Positions 16,238-23,277 of a stretch of 64,000 bases of DNA are shown here, piece by piece (position 1 is the stretch's first letter; every line of letters starts with the position of its first letter). Position numbers and translations under genes: made by a program. The DNA is taken from the NCBI RefSeq assembly GCF_001715295.1, contig NZ_MDKB01000003.1, forward strand, positions 90,892-154,891. Direction: 5' to 3'. The DNA is from Streptomyces griseus (GTDB lineage Bacteria; Actinomycetota; Actinomycetes; Streptomycetales; Streptomycetaceae). The notes beneath the pieces are model-generated. The model ran no database searches. It worked only from the letters and a program-made list of their open reading frames with translations, and was not told the origin of the DNA.

Positions 16238-17836
16238 GTGATCACCGCTTCCGGCATCGAGCTGCGTGCCGGCGCCCGCATCCTCATCGAGTCCGCCTCC
16301 TTCCGCATCGCCAAGGGTGACCGCATCGGCCTGGTCGGCCGCAACGGCGCGGGCAAGACCACCCTCACCAAGTGCCTCGCCGGAGAGGGAACCCCGGCCG
16401 GCGGCACCATCACGCGCAGCGGAGAGGTCGGCTACCTCCCGCAGGACCCCCGCACCGGCGACCTCGACGTCCTCGCCCGCGACCGCATCCTCTCGGCCCG
16501 CGGGCTCGACGAGACGCTGCGGAAGATGCGCGAGAACGAGGAGCGCATGGCGAACGGCAAGGGCGCCACCCGCGAGAAGGCGATGAAGAAGTACGAGCGC
16601 CTGGAGACGGAGTTCCTCACCAAGGGCGGGTACGCCGCCGAGGCCGAGGCCGCCACCATCGCCGCCGCGCTCAGTCTTCCGGACCGGGTGCTCGGCCAGC
16701 CCCTGCACACGCTCTCCGGCGGTCAGCGCCGCCGCGTCGAGCTGGCCCGCATCCTGTTCTCCGACGCCGACACGCTGCTCCTGGACGAGCCCACCAACCA
16801 CCTGGACGCGGACTCCATCGTCTGGCTGCGCGACTACCTCAAGTCCTACCGCGGCGGCTTCGTCGTGATCTCCCACGACGTCGAGCTCGTCGAGACGGTC
16901 GTCAACAAGGTCTTCTACCTCGACGCCAACCGCGCCCAGATCGACATCTACAACATGGGCTGGAAGCTCTACCAGCAGCAGCGCGAGGCGGACGAGAAGC
17001 GCCGCAAGCGCGAGCGCCAGAACGCCGAGAAGAAGGCCGCGGCCCTCAACTCGCAGGCCGACAAGATGCGTGCCAAGGCCACCAAGACCGTCGCCGCCCA
17101 GAACATGGCCAAGCGGGCCGAGCGCCTGCTCTCCGGCCTGGAGGCCGTCCGGGTCTCCGACAAGGTGGCCAAGCTCCGCTTCCCCGAGCCGTCCCCGTGC
17201 GGCAAGACGCCCCTGATGGCCGAGGGCCTCTCCAAGTCCTACGGCTCGCTCGAGATCTTCACCGATGTGGACCTGGCCATCGACAAGGGCTCCCGCGTGG
17301 TCATCCTCGGCCTCAACGGCGCGGGCAAGACCACCCTGCTGCGCCTGCTCGGCGGCGCGGAGAAGCCCGACACCGGCCAGATCATCGAGGGCCACGGCCT
17401 CAAGCTCGGCTACTACGCCCAGGAGCACGAGACCCTGGACCCGGAGCGCACCGTCCTGGAGAACATGCGCTCAGCCGCGCCCGACCTCGATCTCGTCGAG
17501 GTCCGCAAGACGCTGGGGTCGTTCCTCTTCTCCGGCGACGACGTCGACAAGCCCGCCGGGGTGCTCTCGGGCGGCGAGAAGACCCGGCTCGCCCTGGCGA
17601 CCCTGGTGGTCTCCTCGGCCAACGTCCTGCTGCTGGACGAGCCGACGAACAACCTCGACCCGGCCAGCCGCGAGGAGATCCTCGGCGCGCTGCGCACCTA
17701 CAAGGGCGCCGTCGTCCTCGTCACCCACGACGAAGGCGCGGTCGAGGCACTCCAGCCCGAGCGGATCATCCTGCTGCCCGACGGGGTCGAGGACCTGTGG
17801 GGTGCGGACTACCGGGACCTGGTGGCCCTCGCCTGA
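16238..17836 (+). CDS. ABC-F family ATPase (ribosome-associated)
   Basis: 532 residues with two ABC ATPase domains and no membrane segments. Domain 1 has Walker A GRNGAGKTT (34-42), signature LSGGQRRR and Walker B LLLDEPTNHLD. Domain 2 has GLNGAGKTT, LSGGEKTR and LLLDEPTNNLD. A charged linker (about 240-325, rich in KRRKRERQNAEKK) matches the P-site tRNA interaction motif of ABC-F proteins. These act on the ribosome, easing stalled translation or antibiotic binding. It resembles the mycobacterial Rv1473 type more than EttA, by my reading. GTG 16238 with GGAG upstream. A leader ORF precedes it. Confidence 0.9.
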   Translation: MITASGIELRAGARILIESASFRIAKGDRIGLVGRNGAGKTTLTKCLAGEGTPAGGTITRSGEVGYLPQDPRTGDLDVLARDRILSARGLDETLRKMRENEERMANGKGATREKAMKKYERLETEFLTKGGYAAEAEAATIAAALSLPDRVLGQPLHTLSGGQRRRVELARILFSDADTLLLDEPTNHLDADSIVWLRDYLKSYRGGFVVISHDVELVETVVNKVFYLDANRAQIDIYNMGWKLYQQQREADEKRRKRERQNAEKKAAALNSQADKMRAKATKTVAAQNMAKRAERLLSGLEAVRVSDKVAKLRFPEPSPCGKTPLMAEGLSKSYGSLEIFTDVDLAIDKGSRVVILGLNGAGKTTLLRLLGGAEKPDTGQIIEGHGLKLGYYAQEHETLDPERTVLENMRSAAPDLDLVEVRKTLGSFLFSGDDVDKPAGVLSGGEKTRLALATLVVSSANVLLLDEPTNNLDPASREEILGALRTYKGAVVLVTHDEGAVEALQPERIILLPDGVEDLWGADYRDLVALA

Positions 17837-17928
17837 CCCGGCCCGCCGACCCGGTGATCCACCACGCCTGGATCATTCGGCCCATGCGTGATCCTTCATC
17901 TGGGTGAGCGGCTCTCGTACCCCGGCGC

Positions 17929-17956
17929 GGCGCCCGGCAGATGTCTGCCGGGCGCC
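17929..17956. terminator. Hairpin downstream of the ABC-F gene
   Basis: 13-bp perfect inverted repeat GGCGCCCGGCAGA / TCTGCCGGGCGCC with a 2-nt spacer. Confidence 0.6.
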
Positions 17957-18138
17957 CCTCTGTGCGGCCTCCACGCGGGCACGGCTCTGACCTGGCCGTT
18001 CTCTCCGGCAGCGGCTCCCGGAGCCCGCCCGCACCTACGGAGGGTGGCGTTCCGTTTGTGTCGGCCCGCGCCCGGACGGTGAAACCGCTCGTGCGGACCT
18101 TGCCGAATGGGTGGCCAGGAAGCCCGGTAGGGGTGATC

Positions 18139-18165
18139 ATGAGAGTCCAGAGCGCACTTCCTTGA
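18139..18165 (+). CDS. Eight-codon ORF overlapping the SD of the Gbn-like gene
   Basis: ATG at 18139 with AGGGG 6 nt upstream encodes MRVQSALP; its TGA (18163-18165) is part of the TGAGGAGG SD of the next gene. This geometry could couple translation. It may also be chance. Confidence 0.25.
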   Translation: MRVQSALP

Positions 18166-18175
18166 GGAGGCACGG

Positions 18176-18397
18176 GTGGCCGAGACTCTGAAGAAGGGCA
18201 GCCGGGTTACCGGCGCCGCGCGTGACAAGCTCGCGGCAGACCTGAAGAAGAAGTACGACTCCGGTGCGAGTATCCGGGCGCTGGCCGAGGAAACGGGCCG
18301 CTCCTACGGATTCGTCCACCGGATGCTCAGCGAGTCCGGAGTCACGCTGCGGGGACGCGGCGGGGCGACTCGGGGCAAGAAGGCCGCTTCGGCCTGA
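18176..18397 (+). CDS. gbn: Small helix-turn-helix nucleoid-associated protein (Gbn-like)
   Basis: 73 residues, very basic. Central helix-turn-helix: SIRALAEETGRSYGFVHRML, with flanking Lys/Arg-rich ends. I recognise it as the actinobacterial family of SCO1839, described as Gbn, a nucleoid-associated protein binding sites with a GATC core and affecting development. GTG 18176 has an excellent SD (GAGGAGG). Four GATC sites lie in the 340 bp upstream (17856, 17871, 17890, 18135), which would allow autoregulation. Stands alone after the ABC-F terminator. Confidence 0.85.
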   Translation: MAETLKKGSRVTGAARDKLAADLKKKYDSGASIRALAEETGRSYGFVHRMLSESGVTLRGRGGATRGKKAASA

Positions 18398-18499
18398 CGG
18401 CGGGCGTGGTCCGCCGGCCGTTCGCCGGCCCCGGGGCTCACCGGAACACCGGGTGGCCACCCGGCCGACCGAGAGGTCGTCCGGGTGGTTACTGTTCAG

Positions 18500-18513
18500 T
18501 TACTTGCCAGTAA
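18500..18513. promoter_or_regulatory. Palindromic operator candidate before the enoyl-CoA hydratase
   Basis: TTACTTGCCAGTAA is a perfect 5-4-5 palindrome 31 bp upstream of the start codon. TTACTNNNNAGTAA resembles sites of TetR-type regulators of acyl-CoA metabolism; the regulator is unknown. Confidence 0.45.
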
Positions 18514-18544
18514 GTGCTGACTGCTCCCGATCCGGAGGCGCTCC

Positions 18545-19336
18545 ATGACCTCGCTCGACCCCGTGCTCGACAAGGACGGCGTACGGCTCACCGTCGAAGA
18601 CGCGGTGGCCACGGTGACGCTCACCAACCCGGCCAAGCGCAACGCTCAGTCTCCCGCTCTGTGGCGGGCGTTGGCAGAGGCCGGGCGGGTGCTCCCCGGC
18701 ACCGTGCGCGTCGTGGTGCTGCGCGGCGAGGGCACGTCCTTCTCCGCCGGCCTCGACCGGCAGGCGTTCACCCCCGAGGGGTTCGACGGCGAGCCGTCCT
18801 TCCTCGACATGGCGCGCGGTTCGGAGGCCGCACTCGACGCGACCATCGCCGCGTACCAGGAGGGGTTCACCTGGTGGCGGCGCAACGACATCGTGTCGAT
18901 CGCGGCTGTCCAGGGACACGCGATCGGTGCCGGCTTCCAGCTCGCCCTCGCCTGCGACCTGCGGATCGCGGCCGACGACGTGCAGTTCGCGATGCGCGAG
19001 ACCAGCCTCGGCCTCGTCCCCGACCTCACGGGCACCCACCCCCTGGTGGGCCTCGTGGGGTACGCCCGCGCGCTCGAGATCTGCGCCACCGGCCGCTTCG
19101 TGCACGCGGAGGAGGCCGAGCGCACCGGCCTGGCCAACCTGGTGGTCCCCGCCGATCAGCTCGACGCGGCCGTCCGTGACCTGGCCGCCGCCCTGCTGGC
19201 CGCCCCGCGCGACGCGGTGGTGGAGACCAAGGCCCTGCTCGGCGGCGCCCACGCGCGCACGTACGAGGAGCAGCGCGCCGCCGAGCGCGCCGCCCAGGGC
19301 CGCCGGCTGCGCGACCTCGCCGGCGTCACCGACTGA
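18545..19336 (+). CDS. Enoyl-CoA hydratase/isomerase family protein
   Basis: 263 residues, crotonase fold. VVLRGEGTSFSAGLDRQAF forms the first half of the oxyanion hole and AAVQGHAIGAGFQLALACD the second. The catalytic-loop region reads FAMRETSLGLVPDLTGTHPL. Family members act on acyl-CoA thioesters in beta-oxidation or side pathways; the true substrate is unknown. ATG 18545 with GGAGG 6 nt upstream. A TetR-like palindrome sits in its promoter. Confidence 0.9.
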   Translation: MTSLDPVLDKDGVRLTVEDAVATVTLTNPAKRNAQSPALWRALAEAGRVLPGTVRVVVLRGEGTSFSAGLDRQAFTPEGFDGEPSFLDMARGSEAALDATIAAYQEGFTWWRRNDIVSIAAVQGHAIGAGFQLALACDLRIAADDVQFAMRETSLGLVPDLTGTHPLVGLVGYARALEICATGRFVHAEEAERTGLANLVVPADQLDAAVRDLAAALLAAPRDAVVETKALLGGAHARTYEEQRAAERAAQGRRLRDLAGVTD

Positions 19337-19343
19337 GCCCGCC

Positions 19344-19376
19344 GTGACCGGACCCGCCCCGGGCGGGTCCGGTCAC
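19344..19376. terminator. Near-perfect palindrome shared by two convergent genes
   Basis: GTGACCGGACCCGCCC (19344-19359) / GGGCGGGTCCGGTCAC (19361-19376), 16 bp with a single-base centre. It overlaps the stop codon of the minus-strand gene. Confidence 0.65.
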
Positions 19377-20074
19377 GTCCGGGCGGGACCCACCACGGCC
19401 GTGACGAGCACGGCGACGGTGGGACGGCCTTCCACCGTCCCGGACACCGCCTCGCGGACCGCGCGGGCCACGTCGAGCGCCCTGCGGTCGCCTGCCGTGG
19501 CCAGCTCCACCCGGACGTGACCGGGGGCGGAGTGCACCGCGCTGCCCAGCTCCCGGGTGAGGGAGACGACCCCGGGGACCCGGGCGGCAGCCCGCCCCGC
19601 CGGCCCGTCCGGTTCGGCGGGGCGCACCTCGGCCCGCCGCGGCCCGGCCGGCCCGGGCTCCTCCTCCAGCAGATCCGTCACCCGCAGATCCACCGCGTCG
19701 ACCACCAGGCCGAGCCGTTCGGCCGCCGCCGCCAGCAGCGCCGCCCGCAGTGCGGCGGCGGTGGCGGGCAGCGGCCGCGCCACCGTCGCCGCGAAACCCG
19801 CCTCGATCCGCAGCGGCCCCGGGGGGAGCGCGCTCGGCGGCCCCGGTACCACCGGCTCGGTCGCGCCGTCCGCTTCCGCGGGGGCGATCCGCAGCTGCCC
19901 GAGCACCGCCCCCGAACCGGCCGTGGCGTCCCGCAGCACCTCCGTCGCCGCCCGCTCCGCGATCCAGGACCCGTCGGCGGGGCCGCCCAGGGGGAGCAGC
20001 CGGCCCAGGCCGAGCCGTTGGCGTACCGCGGCGGTCCATCCGTCGGCCCGGTGGGGGCCCTCAGCCGTTGTCAT
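19373..20074 (-). CDS. Uncharacterised protein divergent from the Asp23 operon, distantly Asp23-like
   Basis: 233 residues from ATG 20074. No firm family. The C-terminus (GHVRVELATAGDRRALDVARAVREAV...) has the beta-strand plus helix pattern of Asp23/Gls24 proteins, and the N-terminal half (SWIAERAATEVLRDATAGSG) resembles their helical part. No signal or membrane segments. Divergently arranged from, and about 100 bp from, the Asp23 module, which supports a related role. Confidence 0.65.
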   Translation of the reverse strand: MTTAEGPHRADGWTAAVRQRLGLGRLLPLGGPADGSWIAERAATEVLRDATAGSGAVLGQLRIAPAEADGATEPVVPGPPSALPPGPLRIEAGFAATVARPLPATAAALRAALLAAAAERLGLVVDAVDLRVTDLLEEEPGPAGPRRAEVRPAEPDGPAGRAAARVPGVVSLTRELGSAVHSAPGHVRVELATAGDRRALDVARAVREAVSGTVEGRPTVAVLVTAVVGPART

Positions 20075-20171
20075 TGCCCCAGCCTGCCGTATCGGTGGCG
20101 CGGAACGGGGCAAGCGCACTTAATGTGGGCACCGTAAGTCCAACCCTGCCCCCTCGAAGGGAAGAGCGGCG

Positions 20172-20666
20172 ATGACGGAGAGCCCGCAGCGGAACCGGTC
20201 TGACGACCCCGGCAGCGTGTCCGGCGGGGAGGACAGCCGTCAGCACCAGCTCGCCAAGCGAGGCGGGGGAGCCCCCGCCACCCGTGGCCGTACCACCGTC
20301 GCCGACGGTGTGGTCGAGAAGATCGCCGGAATGGCGGCCCGTGACGTCGGTGGTGTCCACGCGATGGGCAGCGGCATGTCGCGTACGTTCGGCGCCGTAC
20401 GCGACCGTGTGCCGGGGGGCGGCAAGTCCGTGACCCGTGGCGTCAAGGCCGAGGTCGGCGAATCGCAGACCGCCCTCGACCTCGAGATCGTCGTGGAGTA
20501 CGGCGTGTCGATCTCGGACGTCGCCGGCGAGGTCCGGGAGAACGTCATCGCGGCGGTCGAGCGCATGACCGGCCTCGAGGTCGTCGAGGTCAACATCGCC
20601 GTCAGCGACGTCAAGCTCCCCGACGAGGAGGACGACGAGGACCAGTCCGGGTCACGCGTGCAGTAG
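20172..20666 (+). CDS. Asp23/Gls24 family envelope stress protein
   Basis: 164 residues. A charged N-terminus (1-40) precedes the Asp23 domain: TTVADGVVEKIAGMAARDV, VGESQTALDLEIVVEYGVSI, VAGEVRENVIAAVERMTGL and VVEVNIAVSDVKLP. The tail is acidic (DEEDDED). Asp23 proteins in Firmicutes form cytoplasmic filaments tethered to the membrane by AmaP and respond to cell-envelope stress. SD AGGGAAGAG. First gene of a five-gene plus-strand unit with two membrane proteins and a second Asp23 protein. Confidence 0.9.
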   Translation: MTESPQRNRSDDPGSVSGGEDSRQHQLAKRGGGAPATRGRTTVADGVVEKIAGMAARDVGGVHAMGSGMSRTFGAVRDRVPGGGKSVTRGVKAEVGESQTALDLEIVVEYGVSISDVAGEVRENVIAAVERMTGLEVVEVNIAVSDVKLPDEEDDEDQSGSRVQ

Positions 20667-20697
20667 TCCTCGTCCCCGAGGCAGTTGAGGAGCACAG

Positions 20698-20889
20698 ATG
20701 AGCATGGCTGTGGTCGGCCTGATCGCCGGCATGGCGCTCGGCTTCGCCGGGTATTTCGGCGGGTTCGGCGCGTTCCTGCTGGTCGCCGCGCTGGGGGCCG
20801 TCGGCTTCGTCGCCGGCCGCTTCCTGGACGGCGACCTGGAGCCCGGCGACTTCTTCCGGAGTCGCGAGCGCGGCGACCGGCGACGGTGA
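20698..20889 (+). CDS. Small membrane protein of the Asp23 module (DUF2273-like)
   Basis: 63 residues: one or two tightly packed Gly-rich hydrophobic segments (VGLIAGMALGFAGYFGG; AFLLVAALGAVGFVAG) and a charged tail. Similar in size and place to DUF2273 proteins found with Asp23 genes. SD GAGGAG 6 nt before ATG 20698. The stop overlaps the next start (GTGA). Confidence 0.8.
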   Translation: MSMAVVGLIAGMALGFAGYFGGFGAFLLVAALGAVGFVAGRFLDGDLEPGDFFRSRERGDRRR

Positions 20890-21239
20890 CGGCGGTGTCG
20901 GACCGGGTCGCCGCCGCGGGCCGCGGGGAGACCCGGATCGCCGACCGGGTCGTGGCCAAGATCGCGGCGCAGGCCGCCAGGGAGGCGGTCGCCGAGCCGC
21001 CCGGAGGCGGGAGGCCTCCGCGTGCCACGGTCACCGTGCACCGCGAGTCCGCCCGGGTACGCGTCAGCCTCGAACTCGGCTATCCGGGTGACATCGGCCG
21101 CCAGTGCGGGGCCGTGCGTCACCATGTCGCCGAGCGGGTAAGGGAACTGGCGGGGATGGAGGTGCCCGACGTGTCGGTGCGGGTCGAGCGGCTGCACCTC
21201 ACGGAAGCGGGCGCCGCCCCGGAGGGGAGCACGAGATGA
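20886..21239 (+). CDS. Second Asp23/Gls24 family protein
   Basis: 117 residues from GTG 20886, overlapping the previous stop; GTG 20895 is an alternative. Asp23 pattern: GETRIADRVVAKIAAQAARE, VRVSLELGYPGDIGRQCGAVRHHV, VPDVSVRVERLHL. Shorter than the first paralogue and without its acidic tail. Its ATGA overlap with the next gene implies tight co-translation; the two paralogues may co-assemble. Confidence 0.85.
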   Translation: MTAVSDRVAAAGRGETRIADRVVAKIAAQAAREAVAEPPGGGRPPRATVTVHRESARVRVSLELGYPGDIGRQCGAVRHHVAERVRELAGMEVPDVSVRVERLHLTEAGAAPEGSTR

Positions 21240-21922
21240 GCGAACCCCAGGAGCCGCCGGACAGCACGCAGCGCCTGCCCACGACCGGGCCGGCGGCGTC
21301 CGGCGCCGTACTCGACACGGTCCGGACCGGGTCGGGCTCGACCCACGAACCCGCGACCCCGACCGAGCGGACCGGCGGCCGGGCAGGCCGCTTCTGGTCC
21401 GCACGGAGGGTTCCCGCCGCCCTGGTCGCCCTGCTGGTCGTCGCGGGCGCCGGACTCCTGCTCTACGACGTCGCGGCGGTACGGACCGGCCACCCCGGCA
21501 TGCGGTGGCGGCGTTCGCTCGCCGACGACCTGGCGAGCCGTCACCTCGACGACGTATGGGTGCTGACGGGCTCGGCGGTGGCGGCGGCCCTGGGCCTGTG
21601 GCTGCTGCTCCTCGCGCTGACCCCCGGCCTGCGCGCGCTGCTGCCGATGCGACGCGACCACCCCGGGGTACGGGCCGGACTCGACCGCTCCGCGGCTGCC
21701 ATGGTCCTGCGCGACCGGGCCGCCGAGGTGCCCGGGGTGCAGTCCGTACGCGTGCGGATGCGGCGGCGCAGGGCGACCGTGCGTGCCGTCTCCCACTTCC
21801 GTGAACTCGACGACGTACGGGGCGACCTGGACACCGCCGTGGGCACGGGCATCAGGGATCTGGGCCTGGCGCGGCCGCCCGGCCTGTCCGTCCATGTCCG
21901 CCGCCCTGCGAAGAAGAGGTGA
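21236..21922 (+). CDS. Two-helix membrane protein of the Asp23 module (DUF6286-like)
   Basis: 228 residues from ATG 21236. A Thr/Pro/Ser-rich N-terminus (1-50), helix 1 (PAALVALLVVAGAGLLLYDV), an extracytoplasmic loop with VRTGHPGMRWRR, helix 2 (AAALGLWLLLLALTPGLRAL), then a basic domain (VQSVRVRMRRRRATVRAVSHF) resembling an Asp23-like interaction fold. Likely a membrane partner of the Asp23 proteins. Confidence 0.8.
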   Translation: MSEPQEPPDSTQRLPTTGPAASGAVLDTVRTGSGSTHEPATPTERTGGRAGRFWSARRVPAALVALLVVAGAGLLLYDVAAVRTGHPGMRWRRSLADDLASRHLDDVWVLTGSAVAAALGLWLLLLALTPGLRALLPMRRDHPGVRAGLDRSAAAMVLRDRAAEVPGVQSVRVRMRRRRATVRAVSHFRELDDVRGDLDTAVGTGIRDLGLARPPGLSVHVRRPAKKR

Positions 21923-21927
21923 GGCAC

Positions 21928-22506
21928 GTGATCGCGACCGTCAACCGGGTCCTGCTGGGCCTGGCCGGAGTGATCCTCCTCGTCGTCGGCGGCTCCGTCC
22001 TCGCCACGGGGCTCGGCGTGTCCGTGCCCTCCTGGTGGCCCTTCGACGGCCGGAACGACGTGCTGCTCAGCCGGGCCGACCGTTACCGCTGGCGGGACGA
22101 GGGCTGGTGGTGGCCGACCGTCATCGCGGTCCTCGCCGTCCTGGTGCTCCTCGCCCTGTGGTGGCTGCTGGCCCAGCTGCGGCGCGCGCGCCTCGCCGAG
22201 GTGCTGGTGGACAGCGGGGACGGCGAGGGCGCCCTGCTCAGGGGCAGGGCCCTGGAGGGCGTGCTCGGGGACGAGGCCGGTGCGATGGACGGGGTGTCCG
22301 ACGCCAAGGTCGCGCTGATTGGCCGGCGGACCGCCCCGCGGGCCCGTGTCCGCCTGCTGCTGGAGCCGCACGCCGCCCCGGAGCAGGCGCTGCGCGGCCT
22401 GTCCGAGGGGGCGCTGTACCACGCGCGCACCTCGGCGGGCCTGGACGAGCTGCCGGCCGAGGTCCGCCTCAAGGCCGTCAAGCACCGTGCGCATCGGGTG
22501 AACTGA
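21928..22506 (+). CDS. AmaP-like alkaline shock response membrane anchor
   Basis: 192 residues from GTG 21928 (AGAGG 8 nt upstream); GTG 21919 overlaps the previous stop but has no room for an SD. Two membrane helices (RVLLGLAGVILLVVGGSVLA and VIAVLAVLVLLALWWLLAQL) flank a Trp-rich loop (SWWPFDGRND). The C-terminal domain has the AmaP-type ending. AmaP anchors Asp23 to the membrane in Staphylococcus; the same role is inferred here. Last gene of the module. Confidence 0.82.
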   Translation: MIATVNRVLLGLAGVILLVVGGSVLATGLGVSVPSWWPFDGRNDVLLSRADRYRWRDEGWWWPTVIAVLAVLVLLALWWLLAQLRRARLAEVLVDSGDGEGALLRGRALEGVLGDEAGAMDGVSDAKVALIGRRTAPRARVRLLLEPHAAPEQALRGLSEGALYHARTSAGLDELPAEVRLKAVKHRAHRVN

Positions 22507-22517
22507 CGGCCCGCCGG

Positions 22518-23273
22518 TCAGAATCCGTGCCGGGCGCCGCCGTCGACGGGCACCATGATGCCCGTCAGGTAGGAGGCGGCGGGGGAGAGCAGGAAGGCCG
22601 AGGTCTTCCCGAACTCCTCCGGGGTGCCGTAGCGGCGCAGCGGGATGCGGGCCTCGTTGGCCGTGCGGGAGGCCTCCGCGTCGCCCGACAGGGCGTCCAG
22701 TTCGCGCACCCGGTCGGTGTCGATCCTGGACGGCAGCACCCCGACGACCCGGATGCCGCGCGGGCCCAGTTCGTCGGCGAGGGACTTGGCGAAGCCGGCG
22801 AGACCGGGACGCAGACCGTTGGAGATGGTCAGACCGGCGATCGGCTCGTGCACCGACCCGGACAGCACGAAGCCGATGACGCCGCCCTCGCCCAGTTCGG
22901 CGGCGGCCGTGCGGGCCAGGCGTACGGCACCGAGGAAGACCGACTCGAAGGCGGAGTGCCACTGCTCGTCGGTGTTGTCCGCGACGAAGCCGGGGGCCGG
23001 ACCGCCGACGCTGATGAGGATGCCGTCCAGCCGGCCGAACCGTTCCTTCGCGGCATCGACGAGACGCCGGGCCGCCTCCGGGTCGCCGTTGTCGGCGGCG
23101 AGGCCGGCCGCGTCCGGCCCGAGTTCACCGACGGCCGCCGCGACGCTCTTCTCGTCCCGGCCGGAGATGATCACCTTCGCGCCGTCGGCGACGAGGGCGT
23201 GCGCGGTGGCGTTGCCCAGCCCGCGGGTCGCGCCGGTGACGATGTACACGCGGTCCTTCAGTCCAAGATCCAT
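22518..23273 (-). CDS. SDR-family oxidoreductase lacking the catalytic Tyr/Lys pair
   Basis: 251 residues, Rossmann fold with cofactor motif TGATRGLG (13-20). The usual catalytic YxxxK is replaced: the segment aligned to YAASK reads SNGLR (Ser151, Arg155), before the well-aligned GFAKSLADELG. It also has ISVGGP in place of NAG. It therefore belongs to the atypical beta-ketoacyl-reductase-like SDRs and may not be a normal dehydrogenase. The C-terminus PVDGGARHGF is standard. ATG 23273 is 4 nt after the GH15 stop with AGGA upstream, so the two genes form an operon. Confidence 0.88.
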   Translation of the reverse strand: MDLGLKDRVYIVTGATRGLGNATAHALVADGAKVIISGRDEKSVAAAVGELGPDAAGLAADNGDPEAARRLVDAAKERFGRLDGILISVGGPAPGFVADNTDEQWHSAFESVFLGAVRLARTAAAELGEGGVIGFVLSGSVHEPIAGLTISNGLRPGLAGFAKSLADELGPRGIRVVGVLPSRIDTDRVRELDALSGDAEASRTANEARIPLRRYGTPEEFGKTSAFLLSPAASYLTGIMVPVDGGARHGF

Positions 23274-23277
23274 GGCT

